From positions 684,030-748,029 of the forward strand of contig LR732703.1 in NCBI GenBank assembly GCA_902506565.1: 64,000 bases of DNA, read 5' to 3'. Source of the DNA: Burkholderiales bacterium 8X. Lineage in GTDB: Bacteria > Pseudomonadota > Gammaproteobacteria > Burkholderiales > Burkholderiaceae_C. The notes below the pieces were generated by a model. That model did no database searches, was not told where the DNA came from, and saw only the letters and a program-made list of their open reading frames with translations. Shown here one piece after another: positions 1 through 11,332 of this stretch. Made by a program: the position numbers and the translations under genes. The number at the start of each line of letters is the position of its first letter. Positions within the stretch are counted from its first letter, which is position 1.

Positions 1-690
1 GACCGCCAGCGTGGCCGACACCACCAGCGGCGGCAGCGCGTTCGGCAGGATCACCTTCCAGATGATGCGGGCGTTGCCGGCGCCGATGGCGCGCTCGGCC
101 CGCACGAACTCCAGGCCCCGGTACTTGAGGAACTCGGCGCGGGTCAGGCGAGCGGTGCCGGTCCAGCTGACCACGCCGATCGCCAGCGTCACCGTGATCA
201 GCGAGGGCGAGAACAGCGTGACCACCACCATCGCGAACAACAGCGCCGGCAGCACCTGGAAGAACTCGGTGATGCGCATCAGCGCGTTGTCGATGCGGCC
301 GCCGTAGTAGCCGGCGAAGGCGCCGAGCGTGATGCCGATCGCCACCGACAGCAACGCCGCCACCGCACCCACCAGCAGCGTGGCGCGGCCGCCGTAGATC
401 AGGGTGGTGAGCACGTCGCGGCCGAGGTAGTCGCTGCCGAGCCACGCGTCTTCGCTGAAGGGCGGCGTGAGCGGCGCGGCGCGGATCTCGAACGGATCGG
501 CCGGATAGACGATCGGCCCGGCGATGCTGATGAGCAGCACCGCCAGCAGCATCGCCATGCCGACGATGGCGGACGGATTGCGCAGGAACATCCGCAGCGC
601 CTCGACGGTCGGATGCTCGACCTTCAAGGCGGTGCGCGGCGAGGCCGCCCCGGCGGGCGGCACGGCAGGAACGATGGCAGGCTGGGTCAT
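1..690 (-). CDS. Peptide/nickel-type ABC transporter permease, DppC-like (partial)
   Basis: Inner-membrane permease subunit of an oligopeptide-type ABC importer. The 230 codons inside the window start at ATG 690 and read open to base 1, so the C-terminus lies outside. The N-terminus has a cytoplasmic leader, one membrane segment near residues 45-65 and a periplasmic part with the DppC-type 'WLGSDYLGRDVLT' motif. Membrane helices follow, then the start of the EAA loop ('EFVRAERAIGAGNARIIWKVILPN'-like, residues about 195-218) that docks the ATPase. The ATG overlaps the TGA of the DppB-like gene (ATGA), so the two are translationally coupled. The transported substrate cannot be read from the sequence. 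Confidence 0.9.
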   Translation of the reverse strand, partial: MTQPAIVPAVPPAGAASPRTALKVEHPTVEALRMFLRNPSAIVGMAMLLAVLLISIAGPIVYPADPFEIRAAPLTPPFSEDAWLGSDYLGRDVLTTLIYGGRATLLVGAVAALLSVAIGITLGAFAGYYGGRIDNALMRITEFFQVLPALLFAMVVVTLFSPSLITVTLAIGVVSWTGTARLTRAEFLKYRGLEFVRAERAIGAGNARIIWKVILPNALPPLVVSATLAV

Positions 691-1655
691 GAGGCCTTGA
701 TCCGCGGATCGATGAGGCGGTAGCAGAGATCGGTGACCTGGTTCATCACGATCACCACGATCGACGAGAACAGCAGCACCCCGAGGATGGTCGGGTAGTC
801 GCGGCGCAGCACCGAGTCGAAGGCCAGGCGGCCGAGGCCCGGCCAGTTGAAGACCGTCTCGACCAGGATCGCGCCGGCCAGCACGTTGCCGAACTGAAGG
901 CCCAGCACCGTCACCACCGGCAGCAGCGCGTTGCGAAGCGCGTGCTTGTACAGCACCAGCCGCTCGGCCAGGCCCTTGGCGCGCGCCGTGCGGATGAAGT
1001 CGGAGCCGAGCACGTCCAGCATCGACGAGCGCGCGAGGCGGCTGTATTGCGCGAGGTACACCAGGCTCAAGGTGATGGTCGGCAGCACCAGGTGGTGCAG
1101 CACGTCGGCGATGTCCGCCAGGCCCTTGCCGGACGAGTCGATCGAGCGCATGCCCGACACCGGCAGGATCGGCAGCACCGAGGCGAACAGGATCACCAGC
1201 ATGATGCCGACCCAGAACACCGGCGCCGCGAAGCCGACCATCGACAGCACGGTGATGAACTGCGAGAGCAGGCCGTTCGGGTTGCGCGAGGACAGCACGC
1301 CGAGCGCCGTGCCCACGGTAAAGGCGAGCAGCACCGAGCTCAGCACCAGCAGCAGCGTGGCCGGCACCCGCTCCGCGATCATGCTGGTGACCGGCAGGTT
1401 GAAGAAATAGGAGTAGCCGAGGTCGCCCTGCAGCACCTTGCCGAGGTAGACGCCCAGCTGCACCGGCAGCGACTTGTCGAGCCCGTACTGGGCGCGCAGC
1501 TGCGCCATCAGCTCGGGCGACATGCCGCCGCTGGCGCCGGCGATGGTCTCGACCGGATCGCCGGGCGCCGCATGCACCAGCACGAAATTGAGCACCACCA
1601 CCGCCAGCACCAGGGCCAACCCCTGGAGCAGGCGCGAGATCAGGTATCGAAGCAT
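687..1655 (-). CDS. Peptide-type ABC transporter permease, DppB-like
   Basis: The 322-residue partner permease of the importer. It starts with the typical 'MLRYLISRLLQGLALVLAV' first helix, followed by 'HAAPGDPVETIAG', and has about six hydrophobic segments. The EAA loop reads 'FIRTARAKGLAERLVLYKHALRNALLP' in two halves near residues 219-246. Length and layout match DppB/GsiC. It lies 19 bp downstream of the binding-protein gene and overlaps dppC by 4 bp, so all three are probably one transcript. Family assignment is firm; peptide, glutathione or opine as substrate cannot be decided. Confidence 0.93.
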   Translation of the reverse strand: MLRYLISRLLQGLALVLAVVVLNFVLVHAAPGDPVETIAGASGGMSPELMAQLRAQYGLDKSLPVQLGVYLGKVLQGDLGYSYFFNLPVTSMIAERVPATLLLVLSSVLLAFTVGTALGVLSSRNPNGLLSQFITVLSMVGFAAPVFWVGIMLVILFASVLPILPVSGMRSIDSSGKGLADIADVLHHLVLPTITLSLVYLAQYSRLARSSMLDVLGSDFIRTARAKGLAERLVLYKHALRNALLPVVTVLGLQFGNVLAGAILVETVFNWPGLGRLAFDSVLRRDYPTILGVLLFSSIVVIVMNQVTDLCYRLIDPRIKAS

Positions 1656-1674
1656 CGGACGAACGAAAAAGGCG

Positions 1675-3270
1675 CTACTTGAAATAGACCTCGTCGAGCG
1701 GCGACATCGGGCCCCAGATGGTGGTCGGCGCGTTCACCAGCTTCTTGCTGTAGACCGTGTGGTACGGCGTGTTGTTGATGAAGGCGATCGGGAGTTCGTC
1801 GGTCACGATCTTCTGGAAGGTCGCGTAGTAGGCCTTGCGCTTGGTCGGGTCGATGATGCCGCCGGCGGTGTTGAGCAGCTCGTCGACCTTGGGGTTGGCA
1901 TACGACTGGGTGTTGGTCCAGACGATCGGCTTGATGTTGGTCGACAGGTAGGTGCGATGCACGCCGATGATCGGATCGCCCCAGTTGAAGACCACGTCCA
2001 TCGACATGTCGAAGTCGTGCGAAGCCAGGCGCTTGGCCCAGGACGGGAAATCGGCCGAGGCGCGCACCTCGACCGCGATGCCCACCTTCTTGAGCTGGCC
2101 CCGGATGTACTCGGCCACGTTCTTCTGCTGGTCGTCGGCGCCAGGCAGGTAGTCGATCGTGAGCTTGAAGCGCTCGCCGCCGTCTCCGGCCTTGTAGCCG
2201 GCGGCATCGAGCATGGCGGCTGCCTTCTTCAGGTCGACCGGGTAGCGCACCAGGTCGTCCACCGCGAACGGGCTGCTCGCGACGATCGGGCCGTCGGCCG
2301 CGGTGGCGAAGCCGCCCATCAGCGCCTTGGTGATGAAGTTCTTGTCGATCGCGGTGGCGATCGCCTTGCGCACCGCCAGGTCCGACAGCGGCTTCTTGGC
2401 CGTGTTGAAGGCCAGCCAGTTGATCGCGCCGATGCCTTCGTAGCCCTTGGGCGTGAGCGAAACCTGCGCGTTCGAGGTCAGGCGCTTGAGGTCGGTCGGC
2501 ACCGTGACGAAGGGCAGCATCTGCACGTCGCCGCGTTCCAGGCTCAGCATCAGGCTGGCCATGTCGGGCGTGACGTTGACGATCATCTTGTCGAGGTAGG
2601 GCTTGCCGGGCAGGAAGAACTTGTCGAAGCGCTCGAGCACGATGCGCTGCGCCGCCTTGAACTCGGTGACCTTGAACGGACCCGAGCCGACCACGTCGAC
2701 GCCGTTGCGCGGATGGGTCTTCAGGTCTTGCCCGTCGCCGTAGATGTGCTTGGGAAGGATGGGGCAGAGCGCCGGCGACATCGCCAGCACGATGGCCGGA
2801 TGCGGCGCGCTCATGCGGATGATCGCGGTGTACGGGTCGGGCGTGTCGACCTTCTCGACCGGACCCATCATGGTGGTGAACGGATGGTTCGCCTTGATCG
2901 CCATGATCGAGAAGGCCACGTCGGCCGAGGTAACCGGCTTGCCGTCGTGGAACACCGCGTTCTTGCGCAGGTTGAGCGTGAGCGACTTGCCGTCTTCGGC
3001 GAGCTTCCAGGATTCGGCCAGGTAGGGTTGTGGATTCCACTTGTCGTCGAAGCGCAGCGGGCTCGCGAAGATCTGGGTGGAGGGCAGGGCGGTGGCGATA
3101 CCGGATTGCACCGCGCCGTTCAGGTGTCGCGGCGTCTGCGTGCTGCCGATGACCAGCGTGCCGCCGCGCTTCGGTTCCTGCGCCGTGGCGGGCGCTGCGA
3201 GCAAGGCACCCGCGGCGAGCACGATGGCCGACAGCGTGGCGATGCGGCGATTGAATACGAGACGTGGCAT
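1675..3270 (-). CDS. Extracellular solute-binding protein, family 5 (peptide-type)
   Basis: Periplasmic binding protein feeding the DppBC-type permeases. The 531-residue product begins with a Sec signal peptide (basic 'RLVFNRR', hydrophobic core, cleavage near 'ATAQ-EP', residue 30). SBP_bac_5 features follow: 'KRGGTLVIG', 'LAESWKLAEDGKSLTLNLRK' and 'VVGSGPFKVTEF'. I chose ATG 3270 because AGGAGG lies a few bases upstream and the signal peptide begins there; a longer frame up to 3447 has no such support. The gene is first in the operon. The 255 bp before it (3271-3525) hold no recognisable gene. Confidence 0.92.
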   Translation of the reverse strand: MPRLVFNRRIATLSAIVLAAGALLAAPATAQEPKRGGTLVIGSTQTPRHLNGAVQSGIATALPSTQIFASPLRFDDKWNPQPYLAESWKLAEDGKSLTLNLRKNAVFHDGKPVTSADVAFSIMAIKANHPFTTMMGPVEKVDTPDPYTAIIRMSAPHPAIVLAMSPALCPILPKHIYGDGQDLKTHPRNGVDVVGSGPFKVTEFKAAQRIVLERFDKFFLPGKPYLDKMIVNVTPDMASLMLSLERGDVQMLPFVTVPTDLKRLTSNAQVSLTPKGYEGIGAINWLAFNTAKKPLSDLAVRKAIATAIDKNFITKALMGGFATAADGPIVASSPFAVDDLVRYPVDLKKAAAMLDAAGYKAGDGGERFKLTIDYLPGADDQQKNVAEYIRGQLKKVGIAVEVRASADFPSWAKRLASHDFDMSMDVVFNWGDPIIGVHRTYLSTNIKPIVWTNTQSYANPKVDELLNTAGGIIDPTKRKAYYATFQKIVTDELPIAFINNTPYHTVYSKKLVNAPTTIWGPMSPLDEVYFK

Positions 3271-3525
3271 GGGCAAGACCTCCTGGAGTTCGTCGAACGG
3301 TTGACGGCCGTCGATGCGGCCTCGACCTCGGAAGATAACCCCATGCGGGCGACGCGCGAAGAGCCACGTCCCGGCCAGCCGAAGTGCCAGAAGGCTCGGG
3401 TTTGTCCGGGATTGCACCAGCCTGGCGCAGGGGGCCTGAACGGGCACGCCGGCGGTGCGCGGCTTCGAGGCTCGAATCGAAGCTCGTCGCCGACTTCTGG
3501 CCTTGACGGCCTGGACCGAGCCGCC

Positions 3526-4977
3526 TTAGGGCTGCAACGGCTTGCCGTTGATCACCACGTTCCCGCGCTCGAACAGCAATTCGCTCGTGAGCTGGTCGCC
3601 GCTTCGCACCACGTAGTTCTTGGCAAGCGCCATGTCGAGCAGCATCTCGGCCTGCATCGCGCGGGTTTGCGCGTTGGGGCCTTCGCCCGCCAGCGTGCTG
3701 AGTTGTTCGATCCACGCGACCGGCAAGCTGGTGCGCGCCTTGACCGTCAACGCTTCGGTCAGCCGGGGCCGTGCTGCGGCCAAGGTCTCGCCGTCCTTGA
3801 GTGCGAAGTCCTTGATGCCCACCGAGTACGACAGTTCGCCGCGCCGGCCTTCATGGCTGAACGCGATGCGCTCGACGGCGACTTCGGGGTTGTGCGCGAG
3901 CAGCCCGGTCAGGCCCTGGATCGCTTGCTGCGCCCGTGCCTCCGCCGCGGCAGCTTTCGCCTCTTCGTTCTCTTCTTCTTTCTCGGCGTCGGCCTGGCCC
4001 GTCTTGCCCGCCGATCCGGGCTCGCACCCCGGATAGGTCTTCATCGATTCGGCGATGAAGCGCTGCAAGGTCGGGACGTGCAGGCGCTTGAAGGATTCCA
4101 CCACTTCGATCTGGTCGAGCTTGTAGGCCTTCGCATCGCGGCCGACTTGCAGCGACGCATCGGTCGCCAGGGTCAGCTTGCCGTCCAGCAGGTCTTCGGC
4201 GATGCGAACTTCGGTGCCGTAGCGCAGGCCCGTCAGCTGGCCCGCGATCTGCGAGTCGGCCGACCCGGCGCGGACTTCGAGACGTTCCACCTCGACCTTG
4301 CTGGTACCGGGTCGCAGCCACAAGCTCGTGCCCGCACCGCGGGAGTCGACCTGCATGCGTACGCCGGCCAGCTTGACCTGCGCACGGCGGTTGCCCGCGA
4401 GGTCGAGCGCGAACGTCGGCCAGGTGGCGTCGAAGCGCGAATCGTCGTTGTCGAAGCGGCCGCTGCCGTTCATCTCGAATGCGGCCCAGCCGGCCTTGCC
4501 CCAGTCGCCGGTCAGCTCGCCTGCGGGCAAGCGCACCGCGGTGCGGTAGTCGTTGCCGAAACCGACCACCGTGCGGATGGCGTCCGGCGGGAGTTGGTCC
4601 ATGTAGCGCTTGAAGTCGGCGGGCGCGTTGGCGGGAAGTTCGATGCGCGAATCGACGACCGCTGCAGCCACGCGCGAGAAGCCCGGGAGCGGGCCGAATC
4701 GGACCTGGTCGGTCAGCCCGACGACCAGCGGCGGCTGGGCGCCCTTGTCGTCAGCCGCACAGCCGACCCGGATGCTGGCGCTGTAGGTCGCCTTGAACAA
4801 CGATCGCTCCACCTTGCGGTCGACGATCTGCAGGAAGGGCATGCCCGCCTGGAGCTTAGCGACCTGGGCTTCGTAGCCTTGGTGGAATCGTTGTCCGACA
4901 TAGGCGGTGGCCCCCAGGTACCCACCCACCAGCACGACGACGGCGACTGCGCTGCCGCCGATGACCTTCTTGTTCAT
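3526..4977 (-). CDS. YdgA-like DUF945 family protein
   Basis: A 483-residue protein with one N-terminal membrane anchor (residues about 4-26), then 'GQRFHQGYEAQ' and a long beta-rich periplasmic part, ending 'ELLFERGNVVINGKPLQP' in the manner of DUF945 proteins such as E. coli YdgA. Its biochemical role is unknown; the family is envelope-associated. An unusual acidic and alanine-rich stretch around residues 320-345 ('AEKEEENEEAKAAAAEA') looks like a charged coiled segment. ATG 4977 is preferred because AAGGGAG lies upstream and the membrane anchor begins there. It appears to be a single-gene transcript. Confidence 0.8.
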   Translation of the reverse strand: MNKKVIGGSAVAVVVLVGGYLGATAYVGQRFHQGYEAQVAKLQAGMPFLQIVDRKVERSLFKATYSASIRVGCAADDKGAQPPLVVGLTDQVRFGPLPGFSRVAAAVVDSRIELPANAPADFKRYMDQLPPDAIRTVVGFGNDYRTAVRLPAGELTGDWGKAGWAAFEMNGSGRFDNDDSRFDATWPTFALDLAGNRRAQVKLAGVRMQVDSRGAGTSLWLRPGTSKVEVERLEVRAGSADSQIAGQLTGLRYGTEVRIAEDLLDGKLTLATDASLQVGRDAKAYKLDQIEVVESFKRLHVPTLQRFIAESMKTYPGCEPGSAGKTGQADAEKEEENEEAKAAAAEARAQQAIQGLTGLLAHNPEVAVERIAFSHEGRRGELSYSVGIKDFALKDGETLAAARPRLTEALTVKARTSLPVAWIEQLSTLAGEGPNAQTRAMQAEMLLDMALAKNYVVRSGDQLTSELLFERGNVVINGKPLQP

Positions 4978-5104
4978 TGCATGACTCCCTTCCAGCGTTT
5001 CGATCGACCGGAGCATTCCGGGCAAGCTCGGGATCATCGCCTGCCGGCGCCGGCGGTCCCTCGGCCCGGTGTTCGGCGCGCGTTAACTTGTTCACGAATC
5101 GAGT

Positions 5105-6139
5105 TCACGCGGCGAGGGTCAGCTTCTTCCAGGCTTCGAACATTTCGAGCTGCTTGCGCAGCCAGTCGATGGACACGTTGTTCGTGCCCCAGTGGTGGAG
5201 GCGTCCGGCCGCCTCACCGATGTTCCACAGGTGCCGCAGCTGGATGAAGAGCGGCAGGGCGGCCAGGTCGCGCGTGCTCGGCCCGGCGTCTTCGGCTCGC
5301 AAGCCGCCGAGGTAGCGGGCCCAGCGCTCGCGCAGCGCATCGTCCGGCTCCTTGAGGCCCTTGCGCAGCAGGTACGACCAAGGCATGACGCTCAGGTCGT
5401 ACGAGAGAAAGCCGGGGCCCGCATCGTCGAAGTCGAAGAACACGGTCGACCTCTTGCCATCCGGCCCGACCCGGACATGGTTGTTGTAGCCGTGCGTGTC
5501 GCCGTGGCAGACGACCCGCGTCAGGCCTTCTTCTGCCGCAGCCAGTTCTTCGAGCAGACCGCCGACCAGGAGCTCGTAGCTCGCCAGCAGCTCCGCATCC
5601 ATCTCCGGATAGGCGCGCAGGTAGGCGAGGGTCCTGCCGGCCAGGTGATCGCCATCGAGTTCATAGCGGCTGGGCGGCCCTGCATAGTCGCGGGCAGCCC
5701 GGTGGATGCGGCCCAGCTCGGCACCGGTCAGCTCGAAGTCCTCCAGGGTCTCGGGCGTGGTGCCGTCCGCATGCTCGAACAGCGCCAATGCACGCGCGCC
5801 TTCTGGAAAGTGCAGCGACACCCACGAAGCGCCTCCCGAGGTCTCGACCGCCGCCGCCACACCGGCGCCACGGGCCGCGAGATGGGCGAGCAGCGCCGTC
5901 TCGAAATCGATGTTGAGGCCACCGCGCGGCCGGATCGAATAGAGCCGTGCCACATGACGGACGCCATCGTTCGAACGCAATGCGTAGTTGTCGTTCAGGC
6001 CTCTCCTGATCAGGTGGCATTGCGCCAGCCGGAGGCCGTAGTGCTCGTTCACCCACTGCGCGACCGAGCTCGAAGCGGCGGTGGTGTGGGTGGGAACCAG
6101 TCCCTCGGAAGGCGTCGGGGCGTCGGGCATGGGCCGCAT
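5105..6139 (-). CDS. SrkA/YihE-type serine-threonine kinase (APH fold)
   Basis: Cytoplasmic aminoglycoside-phosphotransferase-fold kinase of 344 residues, related to stress-response kinase SrkA and homoserine kinase type II. The catalytic loop reads 'VVCHGDTHGYNNH' (the H-G-D-x4-N Brenner motif, near residue 208), and the metal-binding motif is 'VFFDFDDAGPG' some 20 residues later. The N-terminal lobe has 'RRGLNDNYAL', where a nucleotide loop is expected. Methionine 1 or 4 could be the start. It ends 127 bp from the DUF945 start and follows the LOV gene by 32 bp, so co-transcription with the LOV gene is possible but unproven. The substrate is unknown. Confidence 0.82.
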   Translation of the reverse strand: MRPMPDAPTPSEGLVPTHTTAASSSVAQWVNEHYGLRLAQCHLIRRGLNDNYALRSNDGVRHVARLYSIRPRGGLNIDFETALLAHLAARGAGVAAAVETSGGASWVSLHFPEGARALALFEHADGTTPETLEDFELTGAELGRIHRAARDYAGPPSRYELDGDHLAGRTLAYLRAYPEMDAELLASYELLVGGLLEELAAAEEGLTRVVCHGDTHGYNNHVRVGPDGKRSTVFFDFDDAGPGFLSYDLSVMPWSYLLRKGLKEPDDALRERWARYLGGLRAEDAGPSTRDLAALPLFIQLRHLWNIGEAAGRLHHWGTNNVSIDWLRKQLEMFEAWKKLTLAA

Positions 6140-6171
6140 TCTCCATGCGGCATTGCCGACGCCATGCGAAC

Positions 6172-6936
6172 TCAGGTTTCGGAGCCTTTGCCCGCAACCG
6201 GTCCCTGGAGCAAGCCGAACGCCACATCGCGAGCACGAACGGCAGCGGCCCGGAGCCGCGTTGCAAGGCTTCGGTCCGCGGTCAACGAGGGCTGGACAGC
6301 GCCGCTGTCACGCGCGATCTCGCGGCCGGCAAGGATCATCTCCGCATCGGTCGCGAGACGATCCATTTCGCGCCAATGACGAATCGCGGCAAGGGTTGAG
6401 CCGGCCGCTTGCACGGCGGGCGTCGATGAAGCCATGCCAATGCCTGGAGCGAGAAGCGTCGCGATGGACGGCGCCTCGACCTGCAAGGCTTCGCCGGCGT
6501 GAGCCTCCAATTGCGTGAGATCCAACTGGCAGGCGAAGAAGTTGACCACCTTGCCATCGGCATCGCGAATGGGCGAGATGAAGAGGGAATTCCAGAACGA
6601 AGAGCCGTCCTTGCGATAGTTCAGGATCGTGACCGTCACGTCCTTCTCCTGGGCGACGGCGGTGCGGATGAACTCGATCGTCGAGGGGTCGCTCTCAGGC
6701 CCTTGAAGGAAGCGACAGTTCCGGCCGATCACCTCGTTCTCCGCGAAGCCGTACAAGGCGACGAAAGCCGCGTTGCAGAACACGATCGGGTTGTCGTCCT
6801 GGCCAGGGTCGGTGAACAACATCGGCAGGCTCGACGAAGCGAGGGCCGAGAAGAACAGGTTGCCGACCGCCATGGGCGCCTGCCAGGTCGATGCGGCAAC
6901 CGGCGGGCTGGATGGGATTCGCTCGAGTGGATTCAT
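6172..6936 (-). CDS. LOV-domain (blue-light photoreceptor type PAS) protein
   Basis: A 254-residue protein with a complete LOV core at about residues 38-140. The flavin-adduct motif 'GRNCRFLQG' places the photoactive cysteine at residue 74. The chromophore-contacting N106 ('NYRKDG'), N116 ('FWN') and Q137 ('FFACQLD') are all present. LOV domains bind FMN and form a cysteinyl adduct in blue light. The remaining ~115 residues look helical, and I recognise no kinase, GGDEF, HTH or STAS output, so it may act by protein contact. ATG 6936 is preferred because the frame upstream of it would overlap the untranslated region after thiC. It sits 88 bp downstream of thiC and upstream of the SrkA-like kinase. 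Confidence 0.9.
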   Translation of the reverse strand: MNPLERIPSSPPVAASTWQAPMAVGNLFFSALASSSLPMLFTDPGQDDNPIVFCNAAFVALYGFAENEVIGRNCRFLQGPESDPSTIEFIRTAVAQEKDVTVTILNYRKDGSSFWNSLFISPIRDADGKVVNFFACQLDLTQLEAHAGEALQVEAPSIATLLAPGIGMASSTPAVQAAGSTLAAIRHWREMDRLATDAEMILAGREIARDSGAVQPSLTADRSLATRLRAAAVRARDVAFGLLQGPVAGKGSET

Positions 6937-7024
6937 GAAGTTGGCCTTGAAGGCAGGTCCCGACGCATGCGCCTCGGAAACGGAGCAGACAAGGCCGTAT
7001 GAGCAGTTGCGAGTCAGAAAGTTT

Positions 7025-9128
<2,104 letters not shown>

Positions 9129-9137
9129 ATCTTAGGC

Positions 9138-10283
9138 TCAATCCGCGAGCAGGTCGCGCGTGATGTCGTCGACCTGGCGCAGGCCCATCAATCCCATCTC
9201 GCGTTCGATCTCGGCCCTGAGCAGCAGCAAGGCATGCGAGGCCCCGCGCTGGCCGCCGATCGCGGTGCCGAACAGCGTCGGGCGGCCGACCAGCACCGCT
9301 TCGGCCCCGAGCGCGAGCGCCTTGATGACATCGCTGCCCCTGCGGATGCCGCCGTCCATCAGCACCGTGGCCTGGTGGCCGATGGCATCGACGATGCGGG
9401 GCAGGGCCGCGATCGGTGCCTGGGTGCTGTCGACCGTGCGGCCGCCATGGTTCGAGACGACCACGCCGTCGACCCCCAGCTCGACCGCGTGTCGTGCGTC
9501 TTCGGGGCGGAGGATGCCCTTGACGATCAGGGTGCGAGGCCAGAGCCGGCGCAGCGTCGCGACATCGTTCCAGTTCAGGTCTTCGCAGCGCCCGGCGCCT
9601 TTGAGCGTCGAGAAGCCGGTGACGTTCGTGCGCATCTCGGCCGGATAGTTCTCGTACTTCGGAAGGCCCGTGCCCAGCAGGTAGCGCAGCATGACGCCCG
9701 CCAGCCAGCGTGGATGCAGCGACATGTCGACCAGCGATCGCGGCGATGCCCGAAACGGCAGCGCGAACCCGTTGCGGGCGTTGTATTCGCGGTTGGGCGT
9801 GACCGAGCAGTCGGCGGTCAGCAGCAGGGCCTCGAAGCCCAGGCGCTCGGCGCGCGCGACCATCGCATGCGAGATCGATCGGTCGGCGAACATGTTCAGC
9901 TGGAACCACAGCCGGCCGCCGCGGACCTCCGATGCGATCGCTTCCATCGATGTCATCGCGGCGGTGGCCAAGGTGAACGGAATGCCCGCCGCGGCAGCAG
10001 CCCGCGCGAGTTCGAGTTCGCCCTGGTACCAGACGAGCCCGGCCGAACCGGTCGGCGCGACCGCCACCGGCATCGCGAGCGGCGCGCCGAAGAGGCTTGC
10101 CTCGCTGCTTCGCCCGGCCACATCGCGCAGCACGTAGGGGCTGAGCTTGACCCGGTCGAAGGCGTCGCGGTTCTCGCGCAGTGCGACCTCGTCCTCGACG
10201 CCGCGGTCGATGTATTCGAAGATGCCTTTCGGCAAACGGCGCCGTGCCAGCTCGCGGAGGTCGTGCAGGTTGTGGGCTTGCAT
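9138..10283 (-). CDS. FMN-dependent alpha-hydroxy-acid oxidase/dehydrogenase (LldD-like)
   Basis: Oxidises a 2-hydroxy acid to the 2-keto acid using FMN. The 381-residue barrel protein shows the family signatures: N-terminal 'LHDLRELARRRLPKGIFEYIDRG', FMN-site 'PVAVAPTGSAG', 'LLLTADCSV', the active-site histidine motif 'SNHGGR' (about residue 278) and 'MDGGIRRGSDVIKALALGA' for the phosphate. Related enzymes act on lactate, glycolate or mandelate; which acid is used here is not readable. It is the last gene of a three-gene operon (TctC, PanE-like, this gene), 11 bp after the PanE-like stop, and is presumably regulated by the GntR protein at 18439. Confidence 0.9.
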   Translation of the reverse strand: MQAHNLHDLRELARRRLPKGIFEYIDRGVEDEVALRENRDAFDRVKLSPYVLRDVAGRSSEASLFGAPLAMPVAVAPTGSAGLVWYQGELELARAAAAAGIPFTLATAAMTSMEAIASEVRGGRLWFQLNMFADRSISHAMVARAERLGFEALLLTADCSVTPNREYNARNGFALPFRASPRSLVDMSLHPRWLAGVMLRYLLGTGLPKYENYPAEMRTNVTGFSTLKGAGRCEDLNWNDVATLRRLWPRTLIVKGILRPEDARHAVELGVDGVVVSNHGGRTVDSTQAPIAALPRIVDAIGHQATVLMDGGIRRGSDVIKALALGAEAVLVGRPTLFGTAIGGQRGASHALLLLRAEIEREMGLMGLRQVDDITRDLLAD

Positions 10284-10294
10284 GCCGGCAGGGC

Positions 10295-11332
10295 TCAGGA
10301 TGCGGCCGGCACCGCCTCCAGCTCGGCGATGGCCTCCGCGCCGGGCCTGCGGCTTCGGGCTTCCATTTCCTTGACCATCGCAACGACCTTCTCGTTCAGC
10401 GGAACGGCGCGGCCGGCCTGCCGGGCCTTGCGGACGACATAGCCGTTGATGTGGTCGACCTCGGTGCGGCCGCGGGCCTCGAAGTCGGCGACCATCGACA
10501 GCCGGCGCGCGCCGAGGCCATCGCCGTGGGCTTGCAGCGCTCGGTGCAATTGCTCGGACGATTCGGCATCGGGCGCGGTCCAGACGGCGGTCGGCACATC
10601 GAGCACCGGCTCCGGTTCGATCCCCAGTGCCACGGCGGTGCCGAGCACCTCGCGAGCGAGCCGGATGATGACGCGGCGCGCATCCTCCCGCGCGTGCAGT
10701 TGCTGCGCCGTCAGGCCGCTGAGCAGCAGCAGCGTGTTGCCGGTGGCATTGAGCATCAGCTTCATCCAGCGATAGCCGACCAGGTTGTAGGTGGGCGTGG
10801 AGGTGCCGCAGGCGCCGAAGAGCGCCACGATCTCGTCGAGCCGTGCGCTCTTGCCGCCGACCAGCTCGCCGGTGCGCAGTACGTCCGCACCCGGCAGCTC
10901 CAGCACATGCGCCGGGCCGAGCAGCTTGGCGCCGAAGACCAGCGAGCAGCCGAGCGTGCGATGCGCGCCGACCGCCTCGGCGATCGCGTCCTCGTTGACG
11001 CCGTTCTGCACCGACACGACGCAGCCGTCGTCCTTCAGGAGCCGCTGCACCAGCGGCAGCACGCGGGCGGTGTCGTCGCTGCGAACCGCGAGCAGCACGA
11101 TGTCGAAGCGCGCAAGCTGCGCGGTGGTGTCGTAGTCGAAAGCCTCGACTGCGCAGGTGCTCCGCTCGCCGTTCGGGAGCTCGAGCACGAGCCCGTCGCG
11201 ACGGAGGGCTTCGACATGCGCATGCCAACCGTCGAACAGGGTCGTGGCGATGTCCTTCTGCGCGAACAAGGCCGCGATGCGGCAACCGATGGCGCCCGCG
11301 CCGACGATGGCGATGCTTTTCTCATTCTTCAT
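10295..11332 (-). CDS. Ketopantoate reductase-family (PanE/ApbA) NAD(P)-dependent reductase
   Basis: A 345-residue protein with an N-terminal Rossmann motif ('IAIVGAGAIGCRIAALFA'), 'VQNGVNED' and 'LVGYRWMKLMLNATGNT', the region that carries the PanE catalytic lysine, then a helical C-terminal domain with 'RTEVDHINGYV'. Family members reduce 2-keto acids with NAD(P)H. Here the gene sits between a TctC protein and a 2-hydroxy-acid oxidase, so a catabolic 2-keto/2-hydroxy acid interconversion is more likely than pantothenate synthesis (inference). The ATG overlaps the TctC stop by 4 bp. Confidence 0.87.
   Translation of the reverse strand: MKNEKSIAIVGAGAIGCRIAALFAQKDIATTLFDGWHAHVEALRRDGLVLELPNGERSTCAVEAFDYDTTAQLARFDIVLLAVRSDDTARVLPLVQRLLKDDGCVVSVQNGVNEDAIAEAVGAHRTLGCSLVFGAKLLGPAHVLELPGADVLRTGELVGGKSARLDEIVALFGACGTSTPTYNLVGYRWMKLMLNATGNTLLLLSGLTAQQLHAREDARRVIIRLAREVLGTAVALGIEPEPVLDVPTAVWTAPDAESSEQLHRALQAHGDGLGARRLSMVADFEARGRTEVDHINGYVVRKARQAGRAVPLNEKVVAMVKEMEARSRRPGAEAIAELEAVPAAS

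Noticed and set aside
1474-5247. A 1257-codon open frame on the plus strand across the ABC-importer region
   Set aside because: It is antisense to clearly conserved genes, has no recognisable domain and reflects the high GC content, which keeps antisense frames open.
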